Source: Acidobacteriaceae bacterium (lineage in GTDB: Bacteria; Acidobacteriota; Terriglobia; Terriglobales; Acidobacteriaceae). From it: a DNA stretch of 64,000 nucleotides. The translations under genes and the position numbers were made by a program. The notes below the pieces were generated by a model. The model worked only from the letters and a program-made list of their open reading frames with translations, had not been told where the DNA came from and ran no database searches. This document shows positions 18,965-29,658 of this stretch, piece after piece (the first letter of the stretch is position 1; each line of letters opens with the position of its first letter). The stretch spans positions 38,332 to 102,331 of the forward strand of contig JASHPJ010000024.1 in NCBI GenBank assembly GCA_030038195.1, in the 5' to 3' direction.

Positions 18965-20329
18965 ATGCAGACCTACGATCGCAGAAGTTTCCTTAAAGCC
19001 GCCGGAGCCACATCGGCCAGCATGGCGCTGGCCGGCAGAATCCACGCGCTCGAAGCCCCCGAAAGCGTCCTCGAGAGCGCGCAGGCCACGCCCATCGCGG
19101 CCAATGACCACATCCAGATTGCGCTCATCGGCGCCGGCGGCCAGGGCCAGTATGATACGCGGATCGCCACCCAGGTCCCCGGCGTCAAGCTGGTCGCCGT
19201 GGCCGACTGCTACAACGGCCGCCTCGAGCACTGCAAAGAGGTTTGGGGCAGCGACATTCAGACCACCCGCGACTACAGCGAAATCCTCGCCCGCAAAGAC
19301 ATCGATGCTGTCATCATCGGCACGCCCGACCACTGGCACAAGCAGGCCAGCGTAGACGCCATGAAGGCCGGCAAAGACGTCTACTGCGAAAAGCCCATGA
19401 TCCACCTCTACTCCGACGGGCCGGAGATCATCGCCACGGCGCAGTCCACCGGCCGCATCATCCAGATCGGCAGCCAGCGCGTAAGCTCCGCGATCTACGT
19501 CAAGGCGAAGGAGTTGCTCGCGTCCGGCGCCATCGGCGAGCTCAACATGGTCACCGCGCACTGGGACCGCAACTCGGCCATCGGCGCGTGGGATTATACC
19601 GTTCCGCTCGACGCCTCGCCCGAAACCTGCGACTGGCCGCGCTTCCTGGGCACCGCGCCGAAGATTCCCTTCAACCCCGAGCAGTTCTTCCAGTGGCGCA
19701 AGTGGAAGGCCTACGGCAGCGGCGTGGCCGGCGACCTGTTCGTGCACCTGTTCAGCGGAACGCACTTCATCACCGGCTCGCATGGGCCCACCCGCGGCAT
19801 GGCCACCGGCGGCCTGCGCTTCTGGAAAGACGGCCGCGACGTGCCCGATGTGATGCTGGGACTCTTCGACTATCGCGAAGGCTTCAACCTGAGCCTGCGC
19901 GTGAACTTCGTGGATGGCGGCGAAGAAAGTGAAGGGTTGGTCTTTACCGGCTCGGAGGGCACGCTGGAAATTGCCGGCAACTCGGTCAGCGTGAACCGCG
20001 TGCCACGCGAGAAAGCGCCCGGCTACTCCATCGGCACGTTCACTGAGGCCATGCAGAAACAGATTCTGGCCGAGTACGAAAAGAAGTATCCGCAGCGGCA
20101 TCCCGAGGGCGAGCCGCCCGCGGGATACGAGAAGTATGTGGCGCCGGCCGGCTATAGCGACAGCTACGACCACCTCAGGAACTTCTTCGCTTCCGTCCGC
20201 TCGCGTCAGCCGGTGGTGGAAGACGCGGTCTTCGGCTTCCGCGCGGCAGGCGCGGCGCTGCTGAGCAACCTCAGCATGGAGCGCGGCGCGGTAGTGCAGT
20301 GGGACCCGGACGCAATGAAGCTGCTCTAG
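18965..20329 (+). CDS. Gfo/Idh/MocA family oxidoreductase, Tat-exported
   Basis: MQTYDRRSFLKAAGATSASMAL Tat signal; IALIGAGGQGQYD Rossmann motif; CEKPM; GTPDHWH. Confidence 0.93.
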   Translation: MQTYDRRSFLKAAGATSASMALAGRIHALEAPESVLESAQATPIAANDHIQIALIGAGGQGQYDTRIATQVPGVKLVAVADCYNGRLEHCKEVWGSDIQTTRDYSEILARKDIDAVIIGTPDHWHKQASVDAMKAGKDVYCEKPMIHLYSDGPEIIATAQSTGRIIQIGSQRVSSAIYVKAKELLASGAIGELNMVTAHWDRNSAIGAWDYTVPLDASPETCDWPRFLGTAPKIPFNPEQFFQWRKWKAYGSGVAGDLFVHLFSGTHFITGSHGPTRGMATGGLRFWKDGRDVPDVMLGLFDYREGFNLSLRVNFVDGGEESEGLVFTGSEGTLEIAGNSVSVNRVPREKAPGYSIGTFTEAMQKQILAEYEKKYPQRHPEGEPPAGYEKYVAPAGYSDSYDHLRNFFASVRSRQPVVEDAVFGFRAAGAALLSNLSMERGAVVQWDPDAMKLL

Positions 20330-20580
20330 TGTCCTGAGTCTAAGATTCGTAATATAAATACTGCTGTTATCCTGAGTCCCCCTGGACGTATCCGTCCACG
20401 GAAAAGGATGAAGCTCGCCGCGTGCCAACAACCTCGCTCCCAGAGGGAGCCATCGAAGTGAGCCCAGGGTACAGTCCGGCGCGCAGCGCGGACCGAACCC
20501 TGGGAGAAGCAAGCCAAGGCCCAAGCCAGTCCCGTAGGGGCGACCGAACAGCCTCCACGAATTTCAGATTCACCATACTA
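20327..20580. repeat. Family 1 element, copy B (~254 bp, with internal hairpin repeat)
   Basis: Starts TAGTGTCCTGAGTCTAAGATTCGTAATATAAATACTGCTGTTATCCTGAG; ends AATTTCAGATTCACCATACTA (rc TAGTATGGTGAATCTGAAATT). Confidence 0.6.
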
Positions 20581-20664
20581 GGGTTAACAGACCCTGAAGC
20601 AGCAGGGGCGCACGCAACAAGCCCCCGAGGGCGAGCGCCCGGCACGCTCTTCTCCAGCAGCGGC

Positions 20665-21966
20665 TCAGGCGCTCGCGGGAAAATAAGCCTCAATCGCGCG
20701 TTGCAGCGCGATGCGATCGACGTGCGGATCCTTGCCCTCGTAGCGCGCGGCCCAGCACACCTGGTTCACAATGTCGCGCGGATAGCAGGAGCGCAGCTCC
20801 TGGCCGAGCGCATCGCGGATGTACGAGATAAGGCTGCGCGGAATCTCGGGATCGTAGGAGACCTGCTTTTCCGATGCAACGCGGCGGAAGATCTCAGAGA
20901 ACTGCTCGTCGTTCACTTCGCCGATGCGGATCTTGGTATGAATGCGGCGCAGGAAGGCGGGGTCCACCAGGTCGGCGGGATTGCAGTTGGAGGCGAAGAC
21001 GACCAGCATCTCGAAGGGGACTTCGAGCTTCTTTCCGCCCACCAGCGTCAGGAAATCCTTGCGGCGGTCGAGCGGAACGATCCAGCGGTTGAGCAGCTCA
21101 TCGGGCCGGATGCGCTGGCGGCCGAAATCGTCAATGATGAAGACGCCGTTGTTGGCCTTGAGCTGCGCCGGAGCCACGTAAAACTTGCTCACCGGGTTGA
21201 ACTGCATGTCGAGCATCTCGCCCGTCAGCTCGCCGCCCACCATGACGGCCGGCCGCCGGCAAAGCACCCAGCGCGCATCGCAGTTGGCGGGCGCCTGGTC
21301 GGCCTGCTGGTGAATCGACGGATCGAAGACGGTAATGATCTGGCCGTCGACTTCCATGGCGTAGGGAATCCACACCTCGTCTGCGGCGAGGACGCGAGAG
21401 AGGACCTCGGCGATGGTGGTTTTGCCGGCCCCTGCAGGACCGTAGAGGAAAATGGAAGTGCCGGAGTTGAGAGCGGTGCCGAAGCGATCCAGGGTGTCTT
21501 CGTCGATGACCAGATGGCTGAAGGCGCGGCGGACATCGACCGCGTGCACTGAGACCTTTTGCACGCTTTGTTTCTTCACCTGGTTGACGTAGCTTTCAAA
21601 GGCCACCGGGGCGGCGCCCACATACTGGCTCTGTTGCAGCAGTTCCATGGCGCGCGCGCGGCCCTGCGAGGTGATGGCGATCTGCGGAATATTGCTGGTC
21701 ATGCCGGTTACCTGGCAGAAGGTCTGTGCGCGGAGCTTGCAGAAGAGTTCGTCGGTTACCTCGTAGCCAAGACGCAGCCTGTCAGAGAGCTCGATGACGG
21801 AGAGAGCGCCGGACAAATAGAGAATCTTTAATATAAGGTCTTCCAGAACGGATTGGCGGACATCGAGTTCTGCAAGGTTGCGCGGCTTGTTTTCGGGCCC
21901 GGAAACATTTGTGGGAATTGGCCCGAAATCAAACTCGTAATCCTGCATGGATAGGACAGTAGCCAT
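20665..21966 (-). CDS. AAA+ ATPase
   Basis: Walker A FLYGPAGAGKTT; FIIDDFGRQ Walker B; sensor-1 VVFASNCNPADLVDPAFLRRI. Confidence 0.85.
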   Translation of the reverse strand: MATVLSMQDYEFDFGPIPTNVSGPENKPRNLAELDVRQSVLEDLILKILYLSGALSVIELSDRLRLGYEVTDELFCKLRAQTFCQVTGMTSNIPQIAITSQGRARAMELLQQSQYVGAAPVAFESYVNQVKKQSVQKVSVHAVDVRRAFSHLVIDEDTLDRFGTALNSGTSIFLYGPAGAGKTTIAEVLSRVLAADEVWIPYAMEVDGQIITVFDPSIHQQADQAPANCDARWVLCRRPAVMVGGELTGEMLDMQFNPVSKFYVAPAQLKANNGVFIIDDFGRQRIRPDELLNRWIVPLDRRKDFLTLVGGKKLEVPFEMLVVFASNCNPADLVDPAFLRRIHTKIRIGEVNDEQFSEIFRRVASEKQVSYDPEIPRSLISYIRDALGQELRSCYPRDIVNQVCWAARYEGKDPHVDRIALQRAIEAYFPASA

Positions 21967-22213
21967 CTTGGTCTCCTGGATGTGTTTACCAATTTACTTC
22001 CTCCCCTCGATTTCTACATGGTTCTTTGGTCGGCACGGTCGTCCCCCTTTAGTCGTAGCGCAGCCCGGTTTTCGAGAGCTCTTCGCCCCCACGGAGCGCA
22101 CCGGTCCGCCGGCAAGGGTGCGCCGCGCGAAGCGGCGCCTTTGTTAAACTGCTCCCAGGCCGGATGCGGTGTGAATAGATCGTGAACAGGAGTGGCATAT
22201 CTCCGGAGAATCC

Positions 22214-23116
22214 ATGCCAGTTGTAGAACTCGAGGCAGTCACCAAGGCCTACGATCACAAGGTTGCCGTCCATGACCTGAGCCTGTCGATTGAGGCCGGA
22301 CAGATGTTCGGCCTGCTGGGCCCCAACGGAGCCGGCAAGACTAGCTCCATCCGCATGATGATGGGCATTACCATGCCCGATGCGGGGCGCGTTGAGCTCT
22401 TTGGCAGGCCATTTGACCGCCGCAGCCTCGACCGCGTCGGCTATCTGCCCGAAGAGCGCGGCCTTTACAAGAAGATGAAGGTCCTGGAGCAGCTCATCTT
22501 CTTTGGCCAGTTGCATGGGCTGCCGCGGGAAGAAGCCCGCCACCGCGCGCTCGACTGGACCACACGCCTGGAAATCACTGCTGCGCTCGACAAAAAAACG
22601 CAGGAGCTCTCCAAGGGCATGCAGCAGAAGATCCAGTTCATCGCCACGCTGCTTCACGATCCCGGCCTCGTCGTGATGGATGAGCCATTCAGCGGCCTCG
22701 ATCCGGTCAACGCTACGCTCCTGCAGGACGCGCTGCTGGAGCTGAAAGCCCGCGGCAAGGCGATTCTGTTTTCCACCCATCGCATGGACCAGGTAGAGAA
22801 GCTCTGCGACTCCATCTGTCTCATCAACAACGGCGAGGCCGTGCTCTCCGGCAGGATGCGCGAGATCAAGAGCCGCTATGAGCGCAATCGCGTGATTGTC
22901 GAGTTCGAAGGAAGCTCCGATTTCCTCAAGTGCGAAGAGATCGCTGAAGCCAACAACTACTCCGGCCATGCAGAAATCAAGCTCAAGCCGCACGGCGACG
23001 CGCAAAAGCTGCTTCACCTGGCCGCTGGCATGGCCACCATCTACCGCTTTGAGCTGGTTGAGCCTTCGCTCGAAGAGATCTTCATCCAGACCGTGGGAGG
23101 CAAGGCCGATGCGTAA
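22214..23116 (+). CDS. ABC transporter ATP-binding protein (NatA-like)
   Basis: GLLGPNGAGKTSSIRMMMG, ELSKGMQQKIQFIA, VVMDEPFSGLDPVN. Confidence 0.95.
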   Translation: MPVVELEAVTKAYDHKVAVHDLSLSIEAGQMFGLLGPNGAGKTSSIRMMMGITMPDAGRVELFGRPFDRRSLDRVGYLPEERGLYKKMKVLEQLIFFGQLHGLPREEARHRALDWTTRLEITAALDKKTQELSKGMQQKIQFIATLLHDPGLVVMDEPFSGLDPVNATLLQDALLELKARGKAILFSTHRMDQVEKLCDSICLINNGEAVLSGRMREIKSRYERNRVIVEFEGSSDFLKCEEIAEANNYSGHAEIKLKPHGDAQKLLHLAAGMATIYRFELVEPSLEEIFIQTVGGKADA

Positions 23117-24356
23117 TATGCTGCTCGTTGCCCGGCGCGAGTACCTTGAGCAGATACGCGGCCGCGCCTTTCGTTTTTCCACGGTCCTGGTGCCGGCACT
23201 GGTTATCGCCCTGCTGGGCGTGAGCGCCTTCACCGGCCGCAAGATGGGCGCCGGCAGGCACATCGTCGTTGCCGCCGACAATGCCGCCCTCGCCTCCGAC
23301 ATCCGTTCCAGCCTGCTCGACGACAAGAAGGCGCGCTACACCGTTGACGTCGTCGCTCCCCTTACCGACGAGGATCGCGCCCGGCTCCTCGCGCGCGTTG
23401 CAGACAAATCCATTGATGGGCTGCTCACCGTCACCGGCTCGGCTTCCGGCGCGCCGCGCGTGACTTACACCTCGGTGTCCAGGGCCGACCTGATGGACAC
23501 CTCGCTGCTCAAGACCGCCGTCACCTATGGCCTGCTCGATCTCCGCCTCACCCAGCGCGGAATGACTCCGGAACAGGCTCGCTCACTCGTCGAAAGCGTT
23601 CCCATTGAAACGCTGCAGGTCTCGAAAGATGGCAAGACCGGCAAGAGCGAGGGCATGGCGCCGTTCTACAAGGCCACGTTCATGACCTTTCTCATGACCA
23701 TGCCCATCCTGCTTTATGGTCTCGACATGGCCCGCTCCATCGTGGAAGAAAAAAACTCGCGCATCTTTGAGGTGATGCTTTCCGTCACCCGCGCCGACGA
23801 TCTGCTCACCGGCAAGCTGCTCGGCGTGGGCGCCGTCGGGCTCACCCAGATCGCCATCTGGGTTGCAGCCGCAGCCCTGCTCAGCGGCTCGGCGCTGCTC
23901 CAGCCTCTGCTCAGCGGAGACGTCAAGATTCACTTCTCCTGGCTGGAGGCAGTCTTCTTTCCCATCTACTTCGTGCTGGGATTTTTCCTCTACAGCGCCT
24001 TCTTCTCCGGCCTCGCCGCCACCTGTGAGACTGCACAGGACCTGCAGATGTACGTCTCGCTGGCCGTCGTGCCCACCTGGACCAGCTTCGCCATCCTGCC
24101 CTTTCTGCTCAATAATCCCAGCTCGCCGTGGGTGGTTGCCGCGTCCATTTTTCCTCCAACTGCTCCGCTGGTGATGGTGCCGCGCATCGGCCTGCTGGCG
24201 CCGCCCGCCTGGCAGATCGCGCTTTCTCTCGCCGCTCTGCTCGCCGCCATCTGGGCCGTGATCTGGGTTGCATCGCGGCTCTATCGCGTAGGCATCCTCA
24301 TGTATGGCAAGCGCGCCACGCTGCCCGAGCTGCTGCGCTGGCTGCGCTACAGCTAA
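23109..24356 (+). CDS. ABC-2 type permease (NatB-like)
   Basis: Start MRNMLLVARREYLEQIRGRAF overlaps the ATPase stop; MARSIVEEKNSRIFEVMLSV; multiple TM. Confidence 0.93.
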   Translation: MRNMLLVARREYLEQIRGRAFRFSTVLVPALVIALLGVSAFTGRKMGAGRHIVVAADNAALASDIRSSLLDDKKARYTVDVVAPLTDEDRARLLARVADKSIDGLLTVTGSASGAPRVTYTSVSRADLMDTSLLKTAVTYGLLDLRLTQRGMTPEQARSLVESVPIETLQVSKDGKTGKSEGMAPFYKATFMTFLMTMPILLYGLDMARSIVEEKNSRIFEVMLSVTRADDLLTGKLLGVGAVGLTQIAIWVAAAALLSGSALLQPLLSGDVKIHFSWLEAVFFPIYFVLGFFLYSAFFSGLAATCETAQDLQMYVSLAVVPTWTSFAILPFLLNNPSSPWVVAASIFPPTAPLVMVPRIGLLAPPAWQIALSLAALLAAIWAVIWVASRLYRVGILMYGKRATLPELLRWLRYS

Positions 24357-24366
24357 AATTAACGTA

Positions 24367-25062
24367 GTGACCACGCAAGCCAGCCCCAGATTCACCTTTA
24401 GCCAGCGCCTCACCCTCGCCCTTGTTCCGCGCATCGTCTGGGCTCTGCTCCGGCTGGTCGGTCTCACTTGGCGTTTCCAGGTCATTGCCGAAGCAGATGC
24501 AACGCCGCTGCCCGGCGGCGCCGGCGCGGGCGCTGAAGTCTTTGCCTTCTGGCATCAGTGCGTGCTGCCCTGCGCCATCTACTTCCGCCGCACCGGCGCC
24601 ACCATCCTCATCAGCCGCAGCTTTGACGGCGAGCTCATCACCCGCATCCTCGCCCTCTTCGGCTTTCGCGCCGTGCGCGGATCAAGCTCGCGCGGCGCCC
24701 GCGAAGGACTGCTCGGCTTGAAGCAGGCCATCGAGAGCGGCCATCCCGCCATCTTCACTGCCGACGGCCCGCGCGGTCCCATCTATCGCGCCAAGATGGG
24801 CCCTATCAAGCTGGCGCAGTTGACCGGCGCGCGCATCGGCTCATTTCATCTCGAGCCGAAGCATGCCTGGCGCATGCATTCCTGGGATCGCTTCCTGGTG
24901 CCATGGCCTTTCACCCGCATCGTAGTGAGCTGGTCGCGCTGGACGCAGGTGCCTGCCGATCTGCCTGAAGCTGATTTCGAATCGAAGCGCGAAGAGCTCG
25001 ACGCCGCTATCGAGCGCGCGCGCCTCAACGCGCTCGCGCATCTCGGAAAGGCCGCGCAATGA
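24367..25062 (+). CDS. Lysophospholipid acyltransferase-like protein (DUF374 type)
   Basis: [69 protein letters not shown] start. Confidence 0.85.
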   Translation: MTTQASPRFTFSQRLTLALVPRIVWALLRLVGLTWRFQVIAEADATPLPGGAGAGAEVFAFWHQCVLPCAIYFRRTGATILISRSFDGELITRILALFGFRAVRGSSSRGAREGLLGLKQAIESGHPAIFTADGPRGPIYRAKMGPIKLAQLTGARIGSFHLEPKHAWRMHSWDRFLVPWPFTRIVVSWSRWTQVPADLPEADFESKREELDAAIERARLNALAHLGKAAQ

Positions 25063-26222
25063 CCGGCCGGCAGGAATCAGCGGCAAGCCGTGAAGATCTG
25101 CGGGTCTCTGACTTCGACTTCGAGCTGCCCGAAGAGCTCATTGCCCAGCAGCCTCCCGCCCAGCGTGGCTCGAGCCGCATGCTCGTCATGCACCGCGCTA
25201 CCGGCGCGCTCGCTGATTCGAGCTTCGCCGAGCTTCCGTCGCTGCTCAGGCCCGGCGACCTGCTCGTGCTGAATGACAGCCGCGTGATTCCAGCGCGCCT
25301 CTACGCGCGGCGCACCCTAGTCCGCGAGCGCGATACCCCGGGGTCCCCAACGGCAGGTCTCAGCCGTTGGAGTAGAGAACGGCCCACCGGACGCATCGAA
25401 GTCATGCTCACCGAGCCGGCCGGCGGCAACTGCTGGCGCGCCCTGGTGCGCCCCGGCCGCAAGGTGGCCATCGGCGAGCGGCTGGTCTTTCCCGCGCCCA
25501 CCGGCGAAATGCTGCTCGAAGCCGAGGTGCTGGAGCGCGGACCCTTCGGCGAGCGGCTGCTTGCGTTTGCGCCGGTCGATGATGCACGGGAAGACTTCTT
25601 CGCCATTCTTGACCGCATCGGCCACACGCCGCTTCCGCCTTACATCCACCGCGACGATGCGGACACCGACCGCGAGCGCTATCAAACCGTCTTTGCGCGC
25701 GAGCGCGGCTCGGTGGCTGCGCCCACCGCAGGACTGCACTTTACCGATGCGATGTTGAACTCGCTGGCCGGGCGCGGCGTGGAGATTGCGCGCGTCACGC
25801 TGCACGTCGGCCTGAGTACGTTTGCGCCACTGCGCGTGGAGCGCGTAGAAGATGTGCGCCTGCATCGCGAGCGCTACACGCTTTCCGCGTCCGCGGCAGA
25901 ATCCATCAATCGCGCGCTGGCTGAAAAACGCCGCATCGTAGCCGTCGGCACAACCGTCGTCCGCACGCTGGAGTCCGCCGCATTGCAGGCGCAGGGAAGA
26001 GAATTGAAAGCGCACAGCGGCGAGACGGAAATCTTCATCTCACCGGGCTACAAGTTTCGCCTGGTCGGCGCGCTGCTGACTAATTTTCATCTGCCGCAGT
26101 CCAGCCTGCTCATGCTGGTAAGCGCCTTCGCCGGACGCGAGCGCGTGCTGGCCGCCTATCGCCATGCCGTCGCAGCCCGCTATCGGTTCTTCAGCTACGG
26201 CGATTGCATGTTGATTCGGTGA
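25059..26222 (+). CDS. queA: S-adenosylmethionine:tRNA ribosyltransferase-isomerase
   Basis: [78 protein letters not shown] overlap with upstream gene. Confidence 0.96.
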   Translation: MTGRQESAASREDLRVSDFDFELPEELIAQQPPAQRGSSRMLVMHRATGALADSSFAELPSLLRPGDLLVLNDSRVIPARLYARRTLVRERDTPGSPTAGLSRWSRERPTGRIEVMLTEPAGGNCWRALVRPGRKVAIGERLVFPAPTGEMLLEAEVLERGPFGERLLAFAPVDDAREDFFAILDRIGHTPLPPYIHRDDADTDRERYQTVFARERGSVAAPTAGLHFTDAMLNSLAGRGVEIARVTLHVGLSTFAPLRVERVEDVRLHRERYTLSASAAESINRALAEKRRIVAVGTTVVRTLESAALQAQGRELKAHSGETEIFISPGYKFRLVGALLTNFHLPQSSLLMLVSAFAGRERVLAAYRHAVAARYRFFSYGDCMLIR

Positions 26223-26438
26223 AAAAATAATGGAATCAATGACGACCCACAGCAGACGCAAAGCACTTCGGTCCCATGGAAGGCTCAGTAGAATTTCTGG
26301 GGTTTGCCCTGCTTGCACGGACCTTGCCCAAGGCGCGCGTCCGGTGGACCGAGCCCGATCCCCGCGAGCCCGGCGAACTCGGCTTGGTAGCAACGGAAGC
26401 ATAACGCGTACGCGCACCCCGCGATCGCCTGTTCTTAT

Positions 26439-26466
26439 CTATTCCCTATTCCCTATTCCCTATTCC
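26439..26466. repeat. Heptanucleotide array (CTATTCC)x4
   Basis: Four exact tandem copies about 28 bp upstream of polA ATG. Confidence 0.85.
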
Positions 26467-26494
26467 CTGCCTCTCCCCTGCTATCCTCAACCCA

Positions 26495-29194
26495 ATGCCC
26501 GATCAAGCCACGTCGCCCGTTTTTCTGCTCGACGCCATGTCGTTCATCTTTCGCGCCTATCACGCCATGCAGCGCAGCCGTCCCATGTCCACGCGCTCCG
26601 GCCTGCCCACCGCGGCCACCTACGTCTTCGTGAATATGATCAGGAAGCTGCGTCAGGACTTCGATCCGAAGTACTTCGCGGCAGTCTTCGATCCCAGCGG
26701 CGAGGTCTTTCGCGACGAGCGCGCGCGCTCCCTGGGCGCATTGCGCAAGTGGAACAGCAAGACGCAGAGCTTTGAAGAGGTGAGCTACGAGGGCTACAAG
26801 GCCAATCGCGAATCGATGCCCGAAGACCTGCGCCGGCAGCTCCCCTACATGCGCCGCTCGCTCGACGCGCTTCGTATTCCGATCCTGGAGGCAGTGGGCT
26901 TCGAGGCCGACGACGTGATCGGCACGCTGGCGCGCGAGGCCGCCGAGCGCGGTCACGAGGTATTCATCGTCTCCGGCGACAAGGACATGATGCAGCTTGT
27001 CACCGATCACGTAAAGATTCTCAACCCGCAGAAGGACAATCTCATCCTCGATCCGGCAAAGGTGACGGAAGTGCTCGGCGTGCCTCCGGAGAAAGTCATC
27101 GATGTGATGGCGCTGCGCGGCGACACGGTAGACAACGTCCCCGGCGCACCGGGCATTGGCGACAAAGGCAGCGTCGATCTCATCGTCAAATTCGGCAGCG
27201 TGGAAGCAGTGCTGGAGCGCGCCGCCGAGGTGAAACGCAAGACCTATCGCGAGTCGCTCGAGCAGAACCGCGACGCCGTGCTGCTTTCCAAGGAGCTGGT
27301 CACCATCGACAGCCGCGTGCCGCTCGAGCTCAATCTGGCGGCCATGGAGACGCAGCCGCCGGACATCGAAGCCTGTCGCGAGCTTTTCACCGAGCTCGAA
27401 TTCACTTCCATGCTGCGCGACCTCGCGCCTTCCGCTGCCGCAGCAGCAGCGGAGCTGATTGAGGAGCCAAACGACGAGCAGATCGCCGCATTTTACGCGG
27501 CTGCGCGAGCGAACGGATTTGCGTTTGTCCTCGCCGCCGCACAAGCGGCGACAGCCTTGGAAGAGGACGCGGAGCCCGAGACGCCTACGACCATGTCGCT
27601 GCTGGATGTGGCGGAAGCTGCGGAAAAGCCGGCGGCCTTCAGTGCAGGTGTCTGTGCTGATCCCGTCATCGCGCTGCAGCTCGCGCTCGCGCCTGGGTTG
27701 CGCGCGCTGCTGGAAGACGCATCCATCCCCAAGCGTACCCACGACCTGAAGCTGGCGTTGCACACGCTGGCCGCGCAGAGCTGCGATCTGCGCGGCAGCG
27801 TGGAAGACACCATGCTGCTCTCCTACGCGCTGAATCCGACGCATGCTACGCAGGCGCTGGCGGATGTGGCGGCACGCCACAACCAGGCTGCTCCGGCAAC
27901 GCTCGCCGCGGGCGCGGCGGCCGTCAACGCGCTGGCGCCGGCGCTCCAGGCGGAGGCGGAAAAAGCGCAGGTGGCGCGGGCTTATCGCGAGATCGACCTG
28001 CCGCTGGCGCCGGTGCTCTTCCGCATGGAGCAGGCCGGCGTGCGCATTGACAGCGCGGCGCTGGCGGGGCTTTCAACGCGTTTCAGTACCGAGCTGGAGC
28101 GCGTAGGCGGGCGCATCTTCGAGCTGGCCGGGCAAACCTTCAATATCAACTCGCCCAAGCAGCTTGCCAAGGTACTGTTCACAGACCTCGGCCTGCAGCC
28201 GCCCACGGTTCGTGGCAAAGGCAAGACCATCTCCACCGCGCAAGACATTCTCGAGCAGCTTGCCGAGCAGCATGAAGTGCCAAAACTCGTCCTCGAATAC
28301 CGCCATCTGTCCAAGCTCAAGTCGAATTACATTGACGCGCTACCGCTGCTGGCCGACGCCGAGTCGCGCGTGCACACCACCTTTCAGGCCGCGGCTACGG
28401 CAACCGGACGTCTCTCGTCCGTGAATCCGAATCTGCAGAATATTCCGGTACGCACCGAGCTCGGCCGTGAGATTCGCGCCGCATTTGTCGCGCGCCCCGG
28501 CACGCAACTGCTCTCGGCCGATTACTCGCAGATCGAGCTGCGCCTGCTGGCGCACTTCAGCGGCGATCCGCTGCTCATGCGCGCCTACGCGGAGAACATC
28601 GACATTCACACGCTCACCGCAAGCGAGGTCTTCGGCGTGCCCATCGAGAAGATGGGCAAGGAGACGCGCAACCGCGCCAAGGCCGTCAACTTCGGCATCG
28701 TGTACGGCATCTCGGCCTTCGGGCTGGCCGCGCAGCTCGGCATTCCGCAGGCTGAGGCGCGCGCCTACATCGATCGCTACTTTGCGCGCTACCAGGGCGT
28801 GCAGGCGTTTATTGAGAAAACGCTGGCGCAGACCCGCAAGGATGGCTTTGTGCGCACCATGTTCGGCAGGCTGCGGCCGATTCCAGACATCGAGAGCCGC
28901 AATCCCAACCAGCGCGGCTTCGCCGAGCGCACCGCCATCAACACGCCGCTGCAGGGAACCGCGGCCGACCTGATCAAGCTGGCGATGATTGCGCTCGACC
29001 GCAAGCTCGCTGAGCGCAATCTGAAGACGCGCATGGTGCTGCAGGTGCATGACGAGCTGCTTTTTGAAGTTCCGCTTGACGAAATCGAAGCGGCGGGCGC
29101 GCTGGTACGCGCGGAGATGGAGGGCGTAGCGCAGCTCCATGTGCCGCTGGTGGCCGATCTGGCTTTTGGCCCCAACTGGCGTGATATGAAGTAA
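26495..29194 (+). CDS. polA: DNA polymerase I (5'-3' exo + polymerase; proofreading domain degenerate)
   Basis: 5' nuclease VSGDKDMMQLV, polymerase motifs ADYSQIELRLLAH, RNRAKAVNFGIVYG, QVHDELLFE. Confidence 0.97.
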   Translation: MPDQATSPVFLLDAMSFIFRAYHAMQRSRPMSTRSGLPTAATYVFVNMIRKLRQDFDPKYFAAVFDPSGEVFRDERARSLGALRKWNSKTQSFEEVSYEGYKANRESMPEDLRRQLPYMRRSLDALRIPILEAVGFEADDVIGTLAREAAERGHEVFIVSGDKDMMQLVTDHVKILNPQKDNLILDPAKVTEVLGVPPEKVIDVMALRGDTVDNVPGAPGIGDKGSVDLIVKFGSVEAVLERAAEVKRKTYRESLEQNRDAVLLSKELVTIDSRVPLELNLAAMETQPPDIEACRELFTELEFTSMLRDLAPSAAAAAAELIEEPNDEQIAAFYAAARANGFAFVLAAAQAATALEEDAEPETPTTMSLLDVAEAAEKPAAFSAGVCADPVIALQLALAPGLRALLEDASIPKRTHDLKLALHTLAAQSCDLRGSVEDTMLLSYALNPTHATQALADVAARHNQAAPATLAAGAAAVNALAPALQAEAEKAQVARAYREIDLPLAPVLFRMEQAGVRIDSAALAGLSTRFSTELERVGGRIFELAGQTFNINSPKQLAKVLFTDLGLQPPTVRGKGKTISTAQDILEQLAEQHEVPKLVLEYRHLSKLKSNYIDALPLLADAESRVHTTFQAAATATGRLSSVNPNLQNIPVRTELGREIRAAFVARPGTQLLSADYSQIELRLLAHFSGDPLLMRAYAENIDIHTLTASEVFGVPIEKMGKETRNRAKAVNFGIVYGISAFGLAAQLGIPQAEARAYIDRYFARYQGVQAFIEKTLAQTRKDGFVRTMFGRLRPIPDIESRNPNQRGFAERTAINTPLQGTAADLIKLAMIALDRKLAERNLKTRMVLQVHDELLFEVPLDEIEAAGALVRAEMEGVAQLHVPLVADLAFGPNWRDMK

Positions 29195-29240
29195 CGCAGA
29201 ATGCGCGCTACAATTTTCTTGTCCCCGGCAGAGACGGCGA

Positions 29241-29573
29241 ATGCTCTTCGACATCGCCAAAGCGCTCTCGTTCTTTCTGAGCATCCTCTCGCTCTATCCG
29301 GTGGTGGTGAGCGCGTTTTTTATCCCTGGCAGCCGCTGGGAAGACCGCATGGTGCTGGCGCTGGCCCGCGTGGGACTGGCCGGATGCATCTGCCTGCTCA
29401 GCGGTATCCTCTTTGCACGGCCCTGGCAGCCAAACCATTCCGCCGAGCAACTGCTGGCCACGCTGCCTGTGCGCATGTTTTTGTGGACGATTCTCGGCGT
29501 GGCCATTCTCTTCACACTCTCGTGGTATTTCGACGTAGAGTTCGTGCCCCTGCTGTGGCGCAACCTGCCCTGA
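29241..29573 (+). CDS. Small hypothetical membrane protein
   Basis: 110 aa, three hydrophobic segments, between polA and msrA. Confidence 0.6.
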   Translation: MLFDIAKALSFFLSILSLYPVVVSAFFIPGSRWEDRMVLALARVGLAGCICLLSGILFARPWQPNHSAEQLLATLPVRMFLWTILGVAILFTLSWYFDVEFVPLLWRNLP

Positions 29574-29658
29574 GCCGAAAGAACTGGGCAATCACGCCTC
29601 TTTGTAACCATTGCACGTAGGAACGTATCTCATTCTTAGCCGTGTTTTGGAGGTCAAG

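Noticed and set aside
18926-20524. 532-aa minus ORF opposite the Gfo/Idh oxidoreductase
   Set aside because: The plus-strand ORF has Tat signal and Rossmann motifs; the minus ORF has none.
22049-23326. 425-aa minus ORF opposite ABC ATPase
   Set aside because: Antisense to clear ABC ATPase with Walker motifs.
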